A DNA stretch of 57,816 bases from Elusimicrobia bacterium UBA4817 (GCA_002402375.1 DHFT01000046.1:1-57816), one strand, 5' to 3'. Shown: positions 8,975 to 17,453, counted from the stretch's first letter. Numbers and translations are program-made. The notes: a model not told the origin generated them from the sequence alone.

Positions 8975-9048
8975 TATTAAAAGATTATAAAAATTAGAAA
9001 AATTACAAAGATTAAAATCTTTCTCAATCTTTCCTAATCTTTCAATTT
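8975..9048. repeat. AAAGATT-rich repeat between rplI and dnaB
   Basis: Words AAGATTA and TAATCTTT alternate and can pair. The same type of sequence flanks the four-helix-bundle gene at 31100-31140 and 31480-31525. The minus strand includes TTTTATAATCTTT, a possible -10 for dnaB, but I see no good -35. Confidence 0.45.
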
Positions 9049-9049
9049 T

Positions 9050-9505
9050 TTAATTGCTTTTCTTCACGAGCCAGACCTTTATTTTTGCAGTTACTTCCGG
9101 ATGAATTTTTACGGTGACATCAAACGCCCCGAGTTCTTTTAAGGGATTATCAAGAACGATTGATTTTTTGTCTATATCAAAGCCCTCTGTTTTAAGTGCT
9201 GCTGAAATATCTGCGGGACCGACGGAACCGAAAATTTTATTTTCCTCGCCGGATGCGGTGGCGACCGGGAGCGTTATTGAGACGGAAGAAAGTTTTTTTG
9301 CAAACTCGGTGGCGGATGCAATTTCCTTAATCTTTATTTCTGCAACCTTTATTTTTTCCTTCTCAATAATTTTCAGATTCCTGTCGTTTGCAACAAGAGC
9401 AAGTCCTTTCGGATATAGAAAATTTCTGGCGTAACCGTCTTTTACGGACTTTATATCCCCTATTTTTCCCAACCCTTTAATCTCCTGTTTTAAGATAACC
9501 TTCAT
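9050..9505 (-). CDS. rplI: 50S ribosomal protein L9
   Basis: MKVILKQEIKGLGKIGDI is the classic L9 N-terminus, with the conserved GYARNFLYPKGLA at about 24-36. A longer frame exists upstream to 9556. The strong AGGAGG at 9515-9520 sits just before ATG 9505, so that start is chosen (151 residues). The gene begins inside the end of the DUF2232 gene with a 29-bp overlap. Confidence 0.96.
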   Translation of the reverse strand: MKVILKQEIKGLGKIGDIKSVKDGYARNFLYPKGLALVANDRNLKIIEKEKIKVAEIKIKEIASATEFAKKLSSVSITLPVATASGEENKIFGSVGPADISAALKTEGFDIDKKSIVLDNPLKELGAFDVTVKIHPEVTAKIKVWLVKKSN

Positions 9506-10370
9506 TATTTGCATCCTCCTTTTTCTTTCTGAAATCAAGCCACACATCCGAAACACCTAAAAATACTGCCGCAGGCGCAGATAGAATAAAAACGATATAT
9601 GAAAGGACAAGCATAACTTTTGACTTGCTGAAAAAAAATTGGGCTATTGATAATCCTCCGACGAAATAAAGAAAAAAAATCAGATAAAGAATATTCTGCG
9701 AAATTTGGAAAAGGACGACACTTTTTCCATCTCTGGAAACAACATAAAATAAAAGTGAGAATATAAATGCGAATATAGTCGCTTCGGGCAGCCGCCATTT
9801 CTCAAATGACTGAAGTTTTTTTATTTTTACATTAAATCTATCCGCTCCCGCAGAGAGAAAGATGTAGGAAAAAGTTACCATTATAATAACAAAAATTACC
9901 GTTATTGAATAAATGTTTCTTATGATAGGTTCCACAAACGCGGCGGAAATATCTTTCGGAATACCGGCGGCAATTCTGGAGTTGAGCCATGAAAGTTGAA
10001 AACCGCTAACAACAAACGACAAAATAACTGCAACGGATACTAACGAGATAGCAATGCAGGAATCCGCAATAAGCCGCCAACAACTTTTTTTTCTTTTTAT
10101 TCCGGAATATAAAAACAATGAATTGAGGACAACAAATAATAAAAAAGTAAAAGTAAGAACGGCACCGTGTGGAATAAATTTGTAAATCGCCGCAGTCGTT
10201 ATAATAATCCCTGCAATCCCCGATAAAACTCCGCTTTTAACAAATAAAAGAACAAGCGATACCGAAGACAACGGCAGAAAAAAAATTCCTATAAACGGAA
10301 TTACAAAACCCGACATAAAAAAAAGAAACGAAAAAGACGCAAATAGAAAAACATTTTTTATTGCAAACAT
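9477..10370 (-). CDS. DUF2232 (YybS-like) membrane protein
   Basis: About eight hydrophobic segments span 297 residues, with few charged residues until the C-terminal tail FRKKKEDANNEG. YybS/DUF2232 proteins commonly sit between rpsR and rplI, as here. Function is unknown, and a transporter-like (ECF/S-component-like) fold has been proposed for the group. It begins 3 bp after rpsR and overlaps rplI, so it is co-translated with ribosomal proteins. Confidence 0.82.
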   Translation of the reverse strand: MFAIKNVFLFASFSFLFFMSGFVIPFIGIFFLPLSSVSLVLLFVKSGVLSGIAGIIITTAAIYKFIPHGAVLTFTFLLFVVLNSLFLYSGIKRKKSCWRLIADSCIAISLVSVAVILSFVVSGFQLSWLNSRIAAGIPKDISAAFVEPIIRNIYSITVIFVIIMVTFSYIFLSAGADRFNVKIKKLQSFEKWRLPEATIFAFIFSLLFYVVSRDGKSVVLFQISQNILYLIFFLYFVGGLSIAQFFFSKSKVMLVLSYIVFILSAPAAVFLGVSDVWLDFRKKKEDANNEGYLKTGD

Positions 10371-10373
10371 ATC

Positions 10374-10652
10374 CTACAAATTAACAAACGGTATAATGGC
10401 AATGTTTCTCGCCCTTTTTATGGCTCTTGTTAAAATCCTCTGATGTTTCACGCATACGCCCGTAAATCTTGATGAAAAAATTTTACCTCTGTCGGAAATA
10501 TAATTTTTCAGAAGTCCGACGTTTTTGTAATCAATTTCTATCTTGTCGGCGCAAAAACGGCAAAATCTTTTTTTAAACTGTTTCTTTTTTGAAAATTTTC
10601 CATAAGTTTTTTTTCCGCCTTTTTTTGTGTTTTTTTTCTTATTAATTAACAT
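10374..10652 (-). CDS. rpsR: 30S ribosomal protein S18
   Basis: The S18 core is clear: CRFCADKIEIDYKN, then LLKNYISDRGKIFSSRFTG and the basic C-terminus HQRILTRAIKRARN. Two consecutive ATGs (10655, 10652) follow AAAGGGGGG. The second has better spacing and is chosen (92 residues). The upstream frame to 10691 enters an ACACAGAT repeat and is not coding. The Cys-x2-Cys retained at the start of the core could bind zinc. Confidence 0.96.
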   Translation of the reverse strand: MLINKKKNTKKGGKKTYGKFSKKKQFKKRFCRFCADKIEIDYKNVGLLKNYISDRGKIFSSRFTGVCVKHQRILTRAIKRARNIAIIPFVNL

Positions 10653-10679
10653 CATTCCCCCCTTTGAATAATTGTAACC

Positions 10680-10771
10680 ACAGATACACACAGATTTACA
10701 CAGATTAAAAACTACAAACCATTTTTTCTTGAACTTATCTGTGTCTATCTGCGTTCATCTGCGGTTTCATT
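10680..10771. repeat. ACACAGAT/CGCAGAT intergenic repeat
   Basis: ACACACAGATTTACACAGATTAAA on one side and its complement, TCTGTGTCTATCTGCGTTCATCTG-type words (abbreviated), on the other flank a central spacer and can form a long imperfect stem. Other copies are at 17852-17935, 29182-29230, 32232-32311 and 34532-34618. All are intergenic. Confidence 0.7.
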
Positions 10772-10779
10772 CTTGAATA

Positions 10780-11220
10780 TCAAAACGGCACCTCGTCATC
10801 TTTTTTCTTTCTTGACGGTTTCAACACCGGTTTATAACTCTCTACCGATTCCTCGCTCACAATTTCCACAGCCGACTCATCCGCTTTTTCCCCTCTTTTA
10901 GGCATAAGATGAAGTTTTTCGCCGATGACGACAAGCTTGCTTTTTTTCTGCCCGTCTTTTTCCCAACTATCCTGTTTCAGACGACCTTCTATAACAATGC
11001 TGTCGCCTTTGTGAACATATTTTTCGCATATCTCCGCCGATTTACCGAAAAATGTTATGTCAACAAAACAGGTCTCGTCTTTCGGATTACCGTCTGAACC
11101 CTTGTATCTCCTGTTAATTCCCACCCCGAAACCCGCCAGCGAAGTTCCGCTCGGTAACGCCCTTATTTCCGGATCTCTTGTAACATTGCCCATCAGTATA
11201 ACTTTACTGAAACTTGCCAT
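10780..11220 (-). CDS. ssb: Single-stranded DNA-binding protein
   Basis: An N-terminal OB fold (SFSKVILMGNVTRDPEIR; FVDITFFGKSAE; GDSIVIEGRL) is followed by a disordered acidic/basic tail ending DDEVPF. This is the acidic tip that recruits replication and repair partners. At 146 residues it is typical. It is located between rpsF and rpsR, the standard bacterial arrangement. Confidence 0.97.
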   Translation of the reverse strand: MASFSKVILMGNVTRDPEIRALPSGTSLAGFGVGINRRYKGSDGNPKDETCFVDITFFGKSAEICEKYVHKGDSIVIEGRLKQDSWEKDGQKKSKLVVIGEKLHLMPKRGEKADESAVEIVSEESVESYKPVLKPSRKKKDDEVPF

Positions 11221-11241
11221 AATCCCCCCATATTTTAAATT

Positions 11242-11619
11242 TTATTCAGCGGCCGGTTTTTCCTGACCTTCTATTTCCGGTTTGACAATGTCAGATTTTT
11301 CTTCCTTTTTCGATTCAGTTTTTTTCTTGAAGGATTTTTCTATTTTAAGCGTTATGTACTTTATAATGTCATCGGTGGTCCTGAAAAAATTTTCAAGAAC
11401 ACCTACGACATGACCGTCGGCAGAAAACTGTAAGAGGTAATAACTCCCTTCTTTATTTTTTTTAACGGGATATGCAAGCCGTCTTTTTCCCCAACTGTCC
11501 GACAAAATAACGGTACCATTACCGGAAGTTATAATTCCCTTTACCTTTCCCAAGACCTCTTCAACTTTTTCGTTTGATAGCGTCGGTTTCAGAATAAAAA
11601 CCGTTTCGTAATTAGGCAT
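11242..11619 (-). CDS. rpsF: 30S ribosomal protein S6
   Basis: MPNYETVFILKPTLS and the later WGKRRLAYPVKKNKEGSYYL are S6 landmarks. A Lys/Glu-rich tail of about 25 residues extends past the core. It is first in the rpsF-ssb-rpsR-DUF2232-rplI-dnaB unit. Upstream lies a repeat-bearing gap (11620-11868). Confidence 0.96.
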   Translation of the reverse strand: MPNYETVFILKPTLSNEKVEEVLGKVKGIITSGNGTVILSDSWGKRRLAYPVKKNKEGSYYLLQFSADGHVVGVLENFFRTTDDIIKYITLKIEKSFKKKTESKKEEKSDIVKPEIEGQEKPAAE

Positions 11620-11695
11620 GAACGCCTCCTTTTTGGACTAATGACCATCCCGCTAAAGCACAGGATAGTAAAGTGTAGGAACTTTTTTATTATGA

Positions 11696-11835
11696 GACCG
11701 TTGAAAAAGTCATCAACGGTCTTGATGACAGCGATTAAAACTGCCGATTACGGCGATACTACCGACGAGGATTTATCGTTGTTATCGTGTCTTTTATCGC
11801 TGTAATCAGAGATTGTTGGGTTTTTCAACAATTTC
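11696..11835. repeat. Structured repeat in the rpsF upstream gap
   Basis: The 249-bp gap 11620-11868 has no gene. It contains CCGTTGA-TCAACGG (stem around 11699-11720) and ATTACAGCGATAAA-type words present in both orientations (cagcgatta and tcgctgtaatc), so it can fold back over about 100 bp. It ends at 11819-11830 with TTGTTGGGTTTTTCAACAA, a small stem. On the minus strand TTGATG-N16-CATAAT around 11690-11720 is a weak promoter candidate for rpsF. Confidence 0.5.
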
Positions 11836-11868
11836 ATTATATCACAAAAAAATATTTTTTGCAACAAC

Positions 11869-12168
11869 TTATTCGGCTTCAACAAATTTATATTTTATTT
11901 CTCCGGGCTGTATTAACCCAAGTTTTTTTCTTGCCTCTCTTTCAATATATGCCGGATTGTTTTCAAAATTGTAGAGTTTAATTCTTAAATCCCTGTTTTC
12001 CGTCTCAATATCTTCAAGTTTTTTATTCAGTTTCGTAAGTTCTAAACGCCTGATAATTATGCTTCTCATTCCGTCGTTGCCGAAAAGAACCAGAATTGCT
12101 AATGTTACTGCAATCCAGAAAAATATTTTTTTTTTATTTGTGAGCGAGAGAGAGAAAAATAAATTCAT
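11869..12168 (-). CDS. FtsB/DivIC-like septum formation initiator
   Basis: A short bitopic protein: the N-terminal membrane helix (about 12-30, IFFWIAVTLAILVLF) precedes a coiled coil (LTKLNKKLEDIETENRDL). A C-terminal YIEREARKKLGLIQPGEI follows, which is the signature of the FtsB/DivIC family of divisome proteins. A GTG at 12198 would add 10 residues. I prefer ATG 12168 because the upstream part lies in GTTTCGCTCGTTCGG, which looks like repeat sequence. It lies directly downstream of eno, as ftsB does in many bacteria. Confidence 0.88.
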   Translation of the reverse strand: MNLFFSLSLTNKKKIFFWIAVTLAILVLFGNDGMRSIIIRRLELTKLNKKLEDIETENRDLRIKLYNFENNPAYIEREARKKLGLIQPGEIKYKFVEAE

Positions 12169-12213
12169 TTGCTTTTTCCGAACGAGCGAAACAAACACAG
12201 GGTTTAATACCCT

Positions 12214-13494
12214 TTATTTTCCGAATTTAGCATCATCGGACAATTCCTCTTCAATCCGCAATAACTGGTTGTATTTACAAATCCTGTCGGTACGGCTGGC
12301 AGAACCGGTTTTTATCTGACCCGCATTTACCGCAACGGATAAGTCCGCAATAAAACTATCCTCTGTTTCGCCCGAACGATGTGAAATTACCGTCGTATAA
12401 CCCGACTTGTGAGCCATTTGTATCGTATCAATCGTCTCCGTAAGAGTTCCTATCTGGTTGAGTTTTATCAAAATAGAATTTGCAGTTTTTGTGTTTACTC
12501 CTCTTTGCAGACGCTCAACATTTGTGACGAACAGGTCATCGCCGACAATCTGGATTTTTTTTCCGAGTTTATCGGTCATCAGTTTCCAACCGTCCCAATC
12601 ATCCTCGGCAAGACCGTCTTCAATTGAGACAATAGGATATTTACCGACGAGGTTTTCATAGAAATTTACCATCTGTTCGGAAGTTTTTACTTTGTCTGAT
12701 TTCTCGCCTTCTAAAACATATTTTCCGTCTTTGTAAAACTCCGACGATGCGGGGTCAAGTGCGATAAAAATATCTTTTCCGGGAACATAGCCGGCTTTCT
12801 TTATTGCCTCAATAATTACTTCAAGCGCTTCTTCGTTTGATGAAAGGTTCGGGGCAAAACCGCCTTCATCACCGACGGATGTATTGTAATTTTTATCCTT
12901 TAGCACTTTTTTCAGATTGTGAAAAACCTCAGCACCGTAACGTATCGCTTCACGGAAATTTTTGGCGCCTTTTGGAAAAACCATAAATTCCTGTAAATCA
13001 ACATTATTGTCGGCGTGGGAGCCGCCGTTCAAGATATTCATCATTGGAACAGGTAGGCAGTAAGTGGTAAGTGGTAAGTGGTAAGCGGTACGAATGTATT
13101 TGTACAACGGCAGTTTTTTATCTGATGCACAGGCACGGCAAACAGCAAGCGAAACGCCCAAAATCGCATTTGCGCCTAACTTCGCTTTGTTTTTTGTTCC
13201 GTCAATAGAAATCATTTTTCTGTCAATTTCAATCTGGTTTTCTGCATTCATTCCGACAATTGCCGCCGCAATGATTTTGTTGATATTTTCAACTGCTTTA
13301 AGTGTTCCTTTTCCGAGGTATCTCTTTTTATCGCCGTCTCTTAATTCCACCGCCTCGTGTTCGCCGGTTGAAGCACCCGACGGAACCGCTGCACGCCCAA
13401 GAATCCCGTTTTCCAAAATCACATCAACTTCCACAGTCGGGTTACCCCGTGAATCCAAAATCTCCCGCCCTACAATTCTTTTAATCTTGCTCAT
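12214..13494 (-). CDS. eno: Enolase
   Basis: It interconverts 2-phosphoglycerate and phosphoenolpyruvate. Landmarks are PSGASTGEHEAVELRD (about 38-53), GDEGGFAPNL, SIEDGLAEDDWDGW, DDLFVTN and the C-terminal KTGSASRTDR. All catalytic regions look intact over 426 residues. Residues about 135-147 (around TAYHLPLTTYCLP) replace the usual short loop before PVPMMNILNGG and are encoded by a 7-bp minisatellite (13056-13090), roughly five residues longer than in typical enolases. The start at 13494 follows a good GGAGG. Confidence 0.98.
   Translation of the reverse strand: MSKIKRIVGREILDSRGNPTVEVDVILENGILGRAAVPSGASTGEHEAVELRDGDKKRYLGKGTLKAVENINKIIAAAIVGMNAENQIEIDRKMISIDGTKNKAKLGANAILGVSLAVCRACASDKKLPLYKYIRTAYHLPLTTYCLPVPMMNILNGGSHADNNVDLQEFMVFPKGAKNFREAIRYGAEVFHNLKKVLKDKNYNTSVGDEGGFAPNLSSNEEALEVIIEAIKKAGYVPGKDIFIALDPASSEFYKDGKYVLEGEKSDKVKTSEQMVNFYENLVGKYPIVSIEDGLAEDDWDGWKLMTDKLGKKIQIVGDDLFVTNVERLQRGVNTKTANSILIKLNQIGTLTETIDTIQMAHKSGYTTVISHRSGETEDSFIADLSVAVNAGQIKTGSASRTDRICKYNQLLRIEEELSDDAKFGK
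13056..13090 (-). repeat. 7-bp minisatellite inside eno
   Basis: Four to five copies of a heptamer (plus strand GTAAGTG, last copy changed to GTAAGCG) sit in the eno coding frame. A change of one unit would shift the frame, and only steps of three units keep it. Comparable heptamer runs occur twice in kdtA. Confidence 0.85.
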
Positions 13495-13507
13495 TTTTTT
13501 CCTCCAA

Positions 13508-14020
13508 CTATTTATTTTCTATCAGTTCCAATATCTTTTCGCCGAATTCTTTTGCCACCTGCGGTCCTGAAGAGGTAATTATTTTTCCGTCAATTTCCAC
13601 ATTTTTACCGGTATAAATCGCACCTGAATTTTTTAGTTCATCTTTTTCTGATGAAAAAACAGTCGCTTTTTTGCCTTTTAATAATCCCGCTTTTGCTAAC
13701 GTTACAGGTGCGATACAAATCGCTGCTAAAATTTTGTTTTGCTTAATTGTCTCTTGCGCAATTTTATGTGCAACGGGATTATCCCAGTATTCCGATGAGC
13801 CAACACCGCCGACAAAAATAACAGCATCGTAATTTCGGACATCTATTTCATTTATTGTGATATCTACATTTTGAGTTGCACCGAGCATTCCTTTTGCAGT
13901 TCCTTTTGAAGAAGATGCCGTCACAACTTCAATTTTTCCCTTTGCAAAAACACTTTTTGGCTGGAGATATTCCTCATCTCTGAATCTGTCTTTTGCTATG
14001 AGCATTACCACTTTTTTCAT
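13508..14020 (-). CDS. DJ-1/PfpI family protein
   Basis: A 170-residue single-domain protein of the class-I glutamine amidotransferase-like fold. The nucleophile elbow AAICIAP places the conserved Cys near residue 98, and VIFVGGVGS near 70 is the preceding loop. The family includes DJ-1-like deglycases/chaperones and PfpI-like proteases, and sequence alone does not separate these. It lies 13 bp upstream of eno, between tRNA-Gln and eno. Confidence 0.88.
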   Translation of the reverse strand: MKKVVMLIAKDRFRDEEYLQPKSVFAKGKIEVVTASSSKGTAKGMLGATQNVDITINEIDVRNYDAVIFVGGVGSSEYWDNPVAHKIAQETIKQNKILAAICIAPVTLAKAGLLKGKKATVFSSEKDELKNSGAIYTGKNVEIDGKIITSSGPQVAKEFGEKILELIENK

Positions 14021-14031
14021 AATCTCGTTTT

Positions 14032-14102
14032 CTGCCGGGCTAGGACTCGAACCTAGAATGGATGCTCCAGAGGCATCTGTGTTACCATTACACCACCCGG
14101 CA
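14032..14102 (-). tRNA. tRNA-Gln (anticodon CTG)
   Basis: The acceptor stem TGCCGGG pairs with CCCGGCA. The anticodon stem GATGC/GCATC closes the 7-base loop CTCTGGA with CTG at 34-36. The T arm is CTAGG-TTCGAGT-CCTAG. The discriminator is G, and CCA is not encoded. The cloverleaf is complete at 71 nt. Confidence 0.95.
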
Positions 14103-14105
14103 AAT

Positions 14106-14226
14106 GTCGCTCTGGAGTTGTCTCGTCAGCACGCGTTGGCTCTGTAGCCACGCTCCCACTCGCATCGCTGAATGTTTTAAGCGATGCTCCGTGAGGGCAT
14201 TCCTCAACAACTCCTTCGCTCCACGA
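14106..14226. repeat. Terminal-inverted-repeat element (family D)
   Basis: The left end GTCGCTCTGGAGTTGT pairs imperfectly with the right end ACAACTCCTTCGCTCCAC. An internal stem GCATCGCT/AGCGATGC is centred near 14172. The outer words (GTCGCTC and GAGCGTGGAGCG types) are shared with copies at 48768, 49843, 53399 and 56861, but the arm sequences differ. It fills the gap between tRNA-Gln and DUF1844. Confidence 0.75.
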
Positions 14227-14231
14227 TATTT

Positions 14232-14522
14232 CTAATTTGCTCTATGTTCCGTTTTTGAGTCCTTATCAAGTTCATCAACAAAATTTAACTGTAAATCTGA
14301 AAGTGTGGACGATAAAAATTTATTTTCTTCAGCGGTAAGGTTGCCTTTTGTTTTTTCAACAAGCATTTCAATTATATCTATTGAGACCTTTGCCTGTTCA
14401 AGATTTTTCTCAATTTTGTTAGTTGTCGGATTTGATATTTTTCCCAACTGTTGCATTGCCGCCGCAGAAAGCGAGAACACCAGAGACAAAAAATATTCAT
14501 TTATCTTTTCCTGTTCAGCCAT
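14232..14522 (-). CDS. DUF1844 family protein
   Basis: A small 96-residue protein, with FLSLVFSLSAAAMQQLGKI near the N-terminus and AKVSIDIIEMLVEKTKGNLT followed by EENKFLSSTLSDLQ, matches the DUF1844 pattern. It is predicted all-helical and its function is unknown. It is located just downstream of gltX with 21 bp between. The last residues (TEHRAN) border the terminal-inverted-repeat element. Confidence 0.85.
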   Translation of the reverse strand: MAEQEKINEYFLSLVFSLSAAAMQQLGKISNPTTNKIEKNLEQAKVSIDIIEMLVEKTKGNLTAEENKFLSSTLSDLQLNFVDELDKDSKTEHRAN

Positions 14523-14543
14523 AAAACCTCCAAAAAAATGTTT

Positions 14544-15968
14544 CTATGTTCCTATGTTCTTATGTATGGTATCCTTAATTCTTCTGATAACTTTTTCTTT
14601 AGATATAAGTTCAAGCATCTCAAAAAGCGAAGGTCCTTCCGTTCTTCCGGAAACCGCAACCCTGACCGGATGGAAAATTTGCGACGTTTTTAGCGAATTA
14701 ACTTCGGCGTATTTTCTCGTCTCCATTTCAATTTCCTTCGCCGTAAAATTTTCTATTTTTGAATAAATGTCGGCAACATCCGTAAGTATTTTACCAACTT
14801 CGTTGGCACCGTCTTTTTTGAGAACTTTATTTGATGCTTTTTCGTCATAAATAATATCATTTTTCAGGAAAAAGTCAATAAGATGCGGGACATCCGATAA
14901 AAGTTTTATTTTATCCTGTTCAAGCGAGATACATTTTTTCAAGTAATCAAAATTGTTTATGGGTAAGCCCGCTTTTTCAATAAACGGTAACGACCGTTTT
15001 GTAAGTTCCTCAACCGGCATTTTTCTGATATATTCGCCGTTGAGCCACAAAAGTTTTTGCGCGTCAAAAATTGCGCCGGATTTTCCGCATCTTTCCAGCG
15101 TGAACTTTTCAATTAATTCGCTGCTTTCAAAAATCTGCTGGCTGTCCTCCGTTGACCAACCTAACAATGCAACATAATTTAAGAGTGCTTCCGGCAGATA
15201 ACCCTTATCCCTGTAATCTTCAACGGCGACATCGGACTGTCGCTTGCTCAATTTGGATTTATCGGGATTTAATAAAAGCGGAAGATGTGCGAACTGCGGC
15301 GGGGTCCAACCGAGATATTTATACAGTATTATATGCTTCGGTGTAGAAGAAAGCCACTCCTCGCCTCTGATAACATGGCTTATTTCCATCAAATGGTCGT
15401 CCACAACATTTGCAAGATGATATGTGGGATAGCCGTCTGATTTTAATATAATCTGGTCGTCAATTAAAGAACCGTGAAATTTTATTTCGCCGCGGATAAT
15501 ATCGTTGAATTTAATTTCATCCTGCGGCATTTTCATTCTTATAGTATATGGTTTTTCTTTTGAAAGTTTTTCTGAATCATCTTTTGAAAGTTTAAGGCAT
15601 AAGCCATCATATTTCGGCGGTTGTTTTTTGGCAATTTGCAACTTTCTCATTTCTTCAAGCCGCTCCGATGTGCAAAAACATCTGTATGCCAAGTCCTTTT
15701 CTAAAAGTTCGTTCACATATTTTTTGTAAATTTCAAGCCGCGCCGACTGAATTACCGGTTCTTCATCATAATTAAGACCGCACCATTTCAATATCTCAAA
15801 AAGTTTTTCAATTGCACCGGAAACCATGCGGGTTCTGTCCGTGTCTTCTATGCGAATTAAAAATTTTCCGTTGTTGTGTCGGGCGAAAAGATAATTGTAT
15901 AGGGCAGTTCTTAATCCGCCGATATGCAAAAAACCCGTCGGCGACGGAGCAAATCGGACTCTAACCAT
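14544..15968 (-). CDS. gltX: Glutamate--tRNA ligase
   Basis: A class I aminoacyl-tRNA synthetase with the HIGH-type motif PSPTGFLHIGGLRTALYNY at 8-26 and KLSKR in the DKSKLSKRQ stretch near 240. At 474 residues it is normal. The last residues (TIHKNIGT) fall in a GAACATAAGAACATAGGAAC tandem word (14541-14570), so the end is repeat-derived. The start overlaps the hisG stop as TAATG. Whether it also charges tRNA-Gln (with GatCAB) cannot be seen here. Confidence 0.97.
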   Translation of the reverse strand: MVRVRFAPSPTGFLHIGGLRTALYNYLFARHNNGKFLIRIEDTDRTRMVSGAIEKLFEILKWCGLNYDEEPVIQSARLEIYKKYVNELLEKDLAYRCFCTSERLEEMRKLQIAKKQPPKYDGLCLKLSKDDSEKLSKEKPYTIRMKMPQDEIKFNDIIRGEIKFHGSLIDDQIILKSDGYPTYHLANVVDDHLMEISHVIRGEEWLSSTPKHIILYKYLGWTPPQFAHLPLLLNPDKSKLSKRQSDVAVEDYRDKGYLPEALLNYVALLGWSTEDSQQIFESSELIEKFTLERCGKSGAIFDAQKLLWLNGEYIRKMPVEELTKRSLPFIEKAGLPINNFDYLKKCISLEQDKIKLLSDVPHLIDFFLKNDIIYDEKASNKVLKKDGANEVGKILTDVADIYSKIENFTAKEIEMETRKYAEVNSLKTSQIFHPVRVAVSGRTEGPSLFEMLELISKEKVIRRIKDTIHKNIGT

Positions 15969-16840
15969 TAGTAAATCACCTTGTTAAGCGGATATTCAAT
16001 AATTCCTTCCGCACCGGCGCGTTTTAATTCCGGTATAATCTTTTTGACAGTTTTTTCCTCTATGATTACTTCAATTGCTATCCATCCGGGAATTGTAAGC
16101 CGTGAAATTGTCGGTCTTTTAAGTGCCGGAAGTATATTCATGATTTGGGCGAGATTTCCCTCTTTAATATTCATTTTGAGCCCGACCATCCCGAATGCTT
16201 CAAGTGCGCCTTTTAAGAGTATTGCTAGATTTTCAATCTTTTTTTTCTTCCAGTTATTTTTGACGGAATTTTTATTTGCAATAAGCCGTGTCGTAGATGT
16301 TAAAATTTCATCTATGATTTTAAGATTGTTCGCTCTTAAAGACGAACCTGTTTCCGTTAATTCAACAATTGCATCAACAAACGCAGGCGCTTTTGCTTCG
16401 GTAGCACCCCATGAAAATTCCACTTCTGCTTTCACTTTGTTTTTAGCAAGGTATTTTTTAACGACATTGACAAGTTCCGTCGCAATTCTTTTTCCTGAAA
16501 GATTTTTTACAGAAGAAATTTTTGAATCCTTCGGTACTGCTAAAACCCATCTAACAGGACGAAATCCGCTTTTGGCATAAAGAAGTTCGCAAATTTCTTG
16601 GACATCCGCACCCGATTCGGAAATCCAATCATAACCGGTAATACCGGCGTCAAAAACGCCGTCCTCAACATATTTCGCCATTTCCTGCGAACGGACAAGC
16701 ATAATTTCCAGTTCGTCGTCGTCACAAGTCGGGAAGTATGACCGGTCGGATGCATATATTTTTATGCCCGCCTTCTTAAAAAGTTCAAATGTTGATTCCT
16801 GTAAACTCCCTTTCGGCAGCCCAAGTTTTAGTTTATTCAT
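15968..16840 (-). CDS. hisG: ATP phosphoribosyltransferase, long form
   Basis: The first enzyme of histidine synthesis. LGLPKGSLQESTFELFKKAG at 6-25 and the periplasmic-binding-like core (GVFDAGITGYDW) are followed by a C-terminal ACT-like regulatory domain (about 215-290, containing VKMNIKEGN-like and RAGAEGIIEYPLNKVIY landmarks). This is the long, feedback-inhibited form that does not need HisZ. No other his genes are in the window. The ribosome-binding site TGGAGG is 7 bases from ATG 16840, and a promoter lies about 65 bp upstream. Confidence 0.95.
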   Translation of the reverse strand: MNKLKLGLPKGSLQESTFELFKKAGIKIYASDRSYFPTCDDDELEIMLVRSQEMAKYVEDGVFDAGITGYDWISESGADVQEICELLYAKSGFRPVRWVLAVPKDSKISSVKNLSGKRIATELVNVVKKYLAKNKVKAEVEFSWGATEAKAPAFVDAIVELTETGSSLRANNLKIIDEILTSTTRLIANKNSVKNNWKKKKIENLAILLKGALEAFGMVGLKMNIKEGNLAQIMNILPALKRPTISRLTIPGWIAIEVIIEEKTVKKIIPELKRAGAEGIIEYPLNKVIY

Positions 16841-16858
16841 TTTTTACCTCCAAAAATT

Positions 16859-16893
16859 CCCCGCCAGAGGCGGGTTCGCCTTTGGCGAAAAAA
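16859..16893 (-). repeat. Paired mini-hairpin repeat (family C) in hisG leader
   Basis: CCCGCC-aga-GGCGGG and TTCGCC-ttt-GGCGAA lie side by side between the hisG promoter and its ribosome-binding site. They could fold in the mRNA leader and affect hisG translation, but that is inference. The layout matches 2414-2446, 37891-37919 and 54244-54276. Confidence 0.7.
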
Positions 16894-16904
16894 TCTATTG
16901 TTTT

Positions 16905-16933
16905 ATTATACAAAACAATTAAAAAAATTGCAA
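16905..16933 (-). promoter_or_regulatory. Sigma70-type promoter for hisG-gltX
   Basis: On the minus strand TTGCAA (16933-16928), a 17-bp spacer and TATAAT (16910-16905) lie about 65 bp before the hisG start. The -10 is a perfect consensus. This is the only good promoter match in the 172-bp gap. Confidence 0.65.
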
Positions 16934-17012
16934 ATAAAATGTTATCTATATCTCAAAGTTTATGATGAAAATGACTGATACGATGTAAATCAAAGGATGG
17001 ATTTGTTCGGCT

Positions 17013-17453
17013 TTATCTTAAAACCTCTAATAAAGACAGGGCGAATTTTTTATCAAACATTCTTTTTGCCTTAACGTTTTTTATCTCTAAAATAACCGCT
17101 TCAACTATTAGAAAAACATCCGTTTTCTTTCTTAAACAGCCCACACGGGTAATTTTTCCCCTTCCGATTGCCGAATGCAAATGGATTTTCGGCTGATTTT
17201 TTTCACAAAAAACTGTTCCGATACCTACAATTTCCGACGGGCCTGGAAAATTCTGCCAAAAAGGTTTTGCGGGTATCACGGCTTTAAGCGGACCGCAGAC
17301 GGCTTTGTTTTTATGAATTGCACCGATGACGAAAATAATTCCGGATTTAACCTTTTCTTTCAATGTGATTTTCGTAAGACACCCGAGCAGGTCATCACCG
17401 TTTTCTATTTTTGCAACTATTGCTTTACCGATATTGCCGACTGTGTATTTCAT
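17013..17453 (-). CDS. PPC (DUF296) domain protein
   Basis: Starts ATG 17453, one base after the upstream stop (TAATATG), giving 146 residues. GDDLLGCLTKITLKEKVKSG, the glycine turn FVIGAIH and the HLHSAIGR segment followed by GCL-type strands match the PPC/DUF296 fold. In plants this fold follows AT-hooks, and in bacteria it occurs alone as a trimeric protein of uncertain role, often assigned as DNA-binding. A longer frame (to 17543) lies inside the neighbour and is discarded. Confidence 0.8.
   Translation of the reverse strand: MKYTVGNIGKAIVAKIENGDDLLGCLTKITLKEKVKSGIIFVIGAIHKNKAVCGPLKAVIPAKPFWQNFPGPSEIVGIGTVFCEKNQPKIHLHSAIGRGKITRVGCLRKKTDVFLIVEAVILEIKNVKAKRMFDKKFALSLLEVLR

Noticed and set aside
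13056..13090. CRISPR array (also at 42544-42584 and 21751-21785)
   Set aside because: The units are 7-8 bp without spacers and lie in coding frames; no cas genes are seen.
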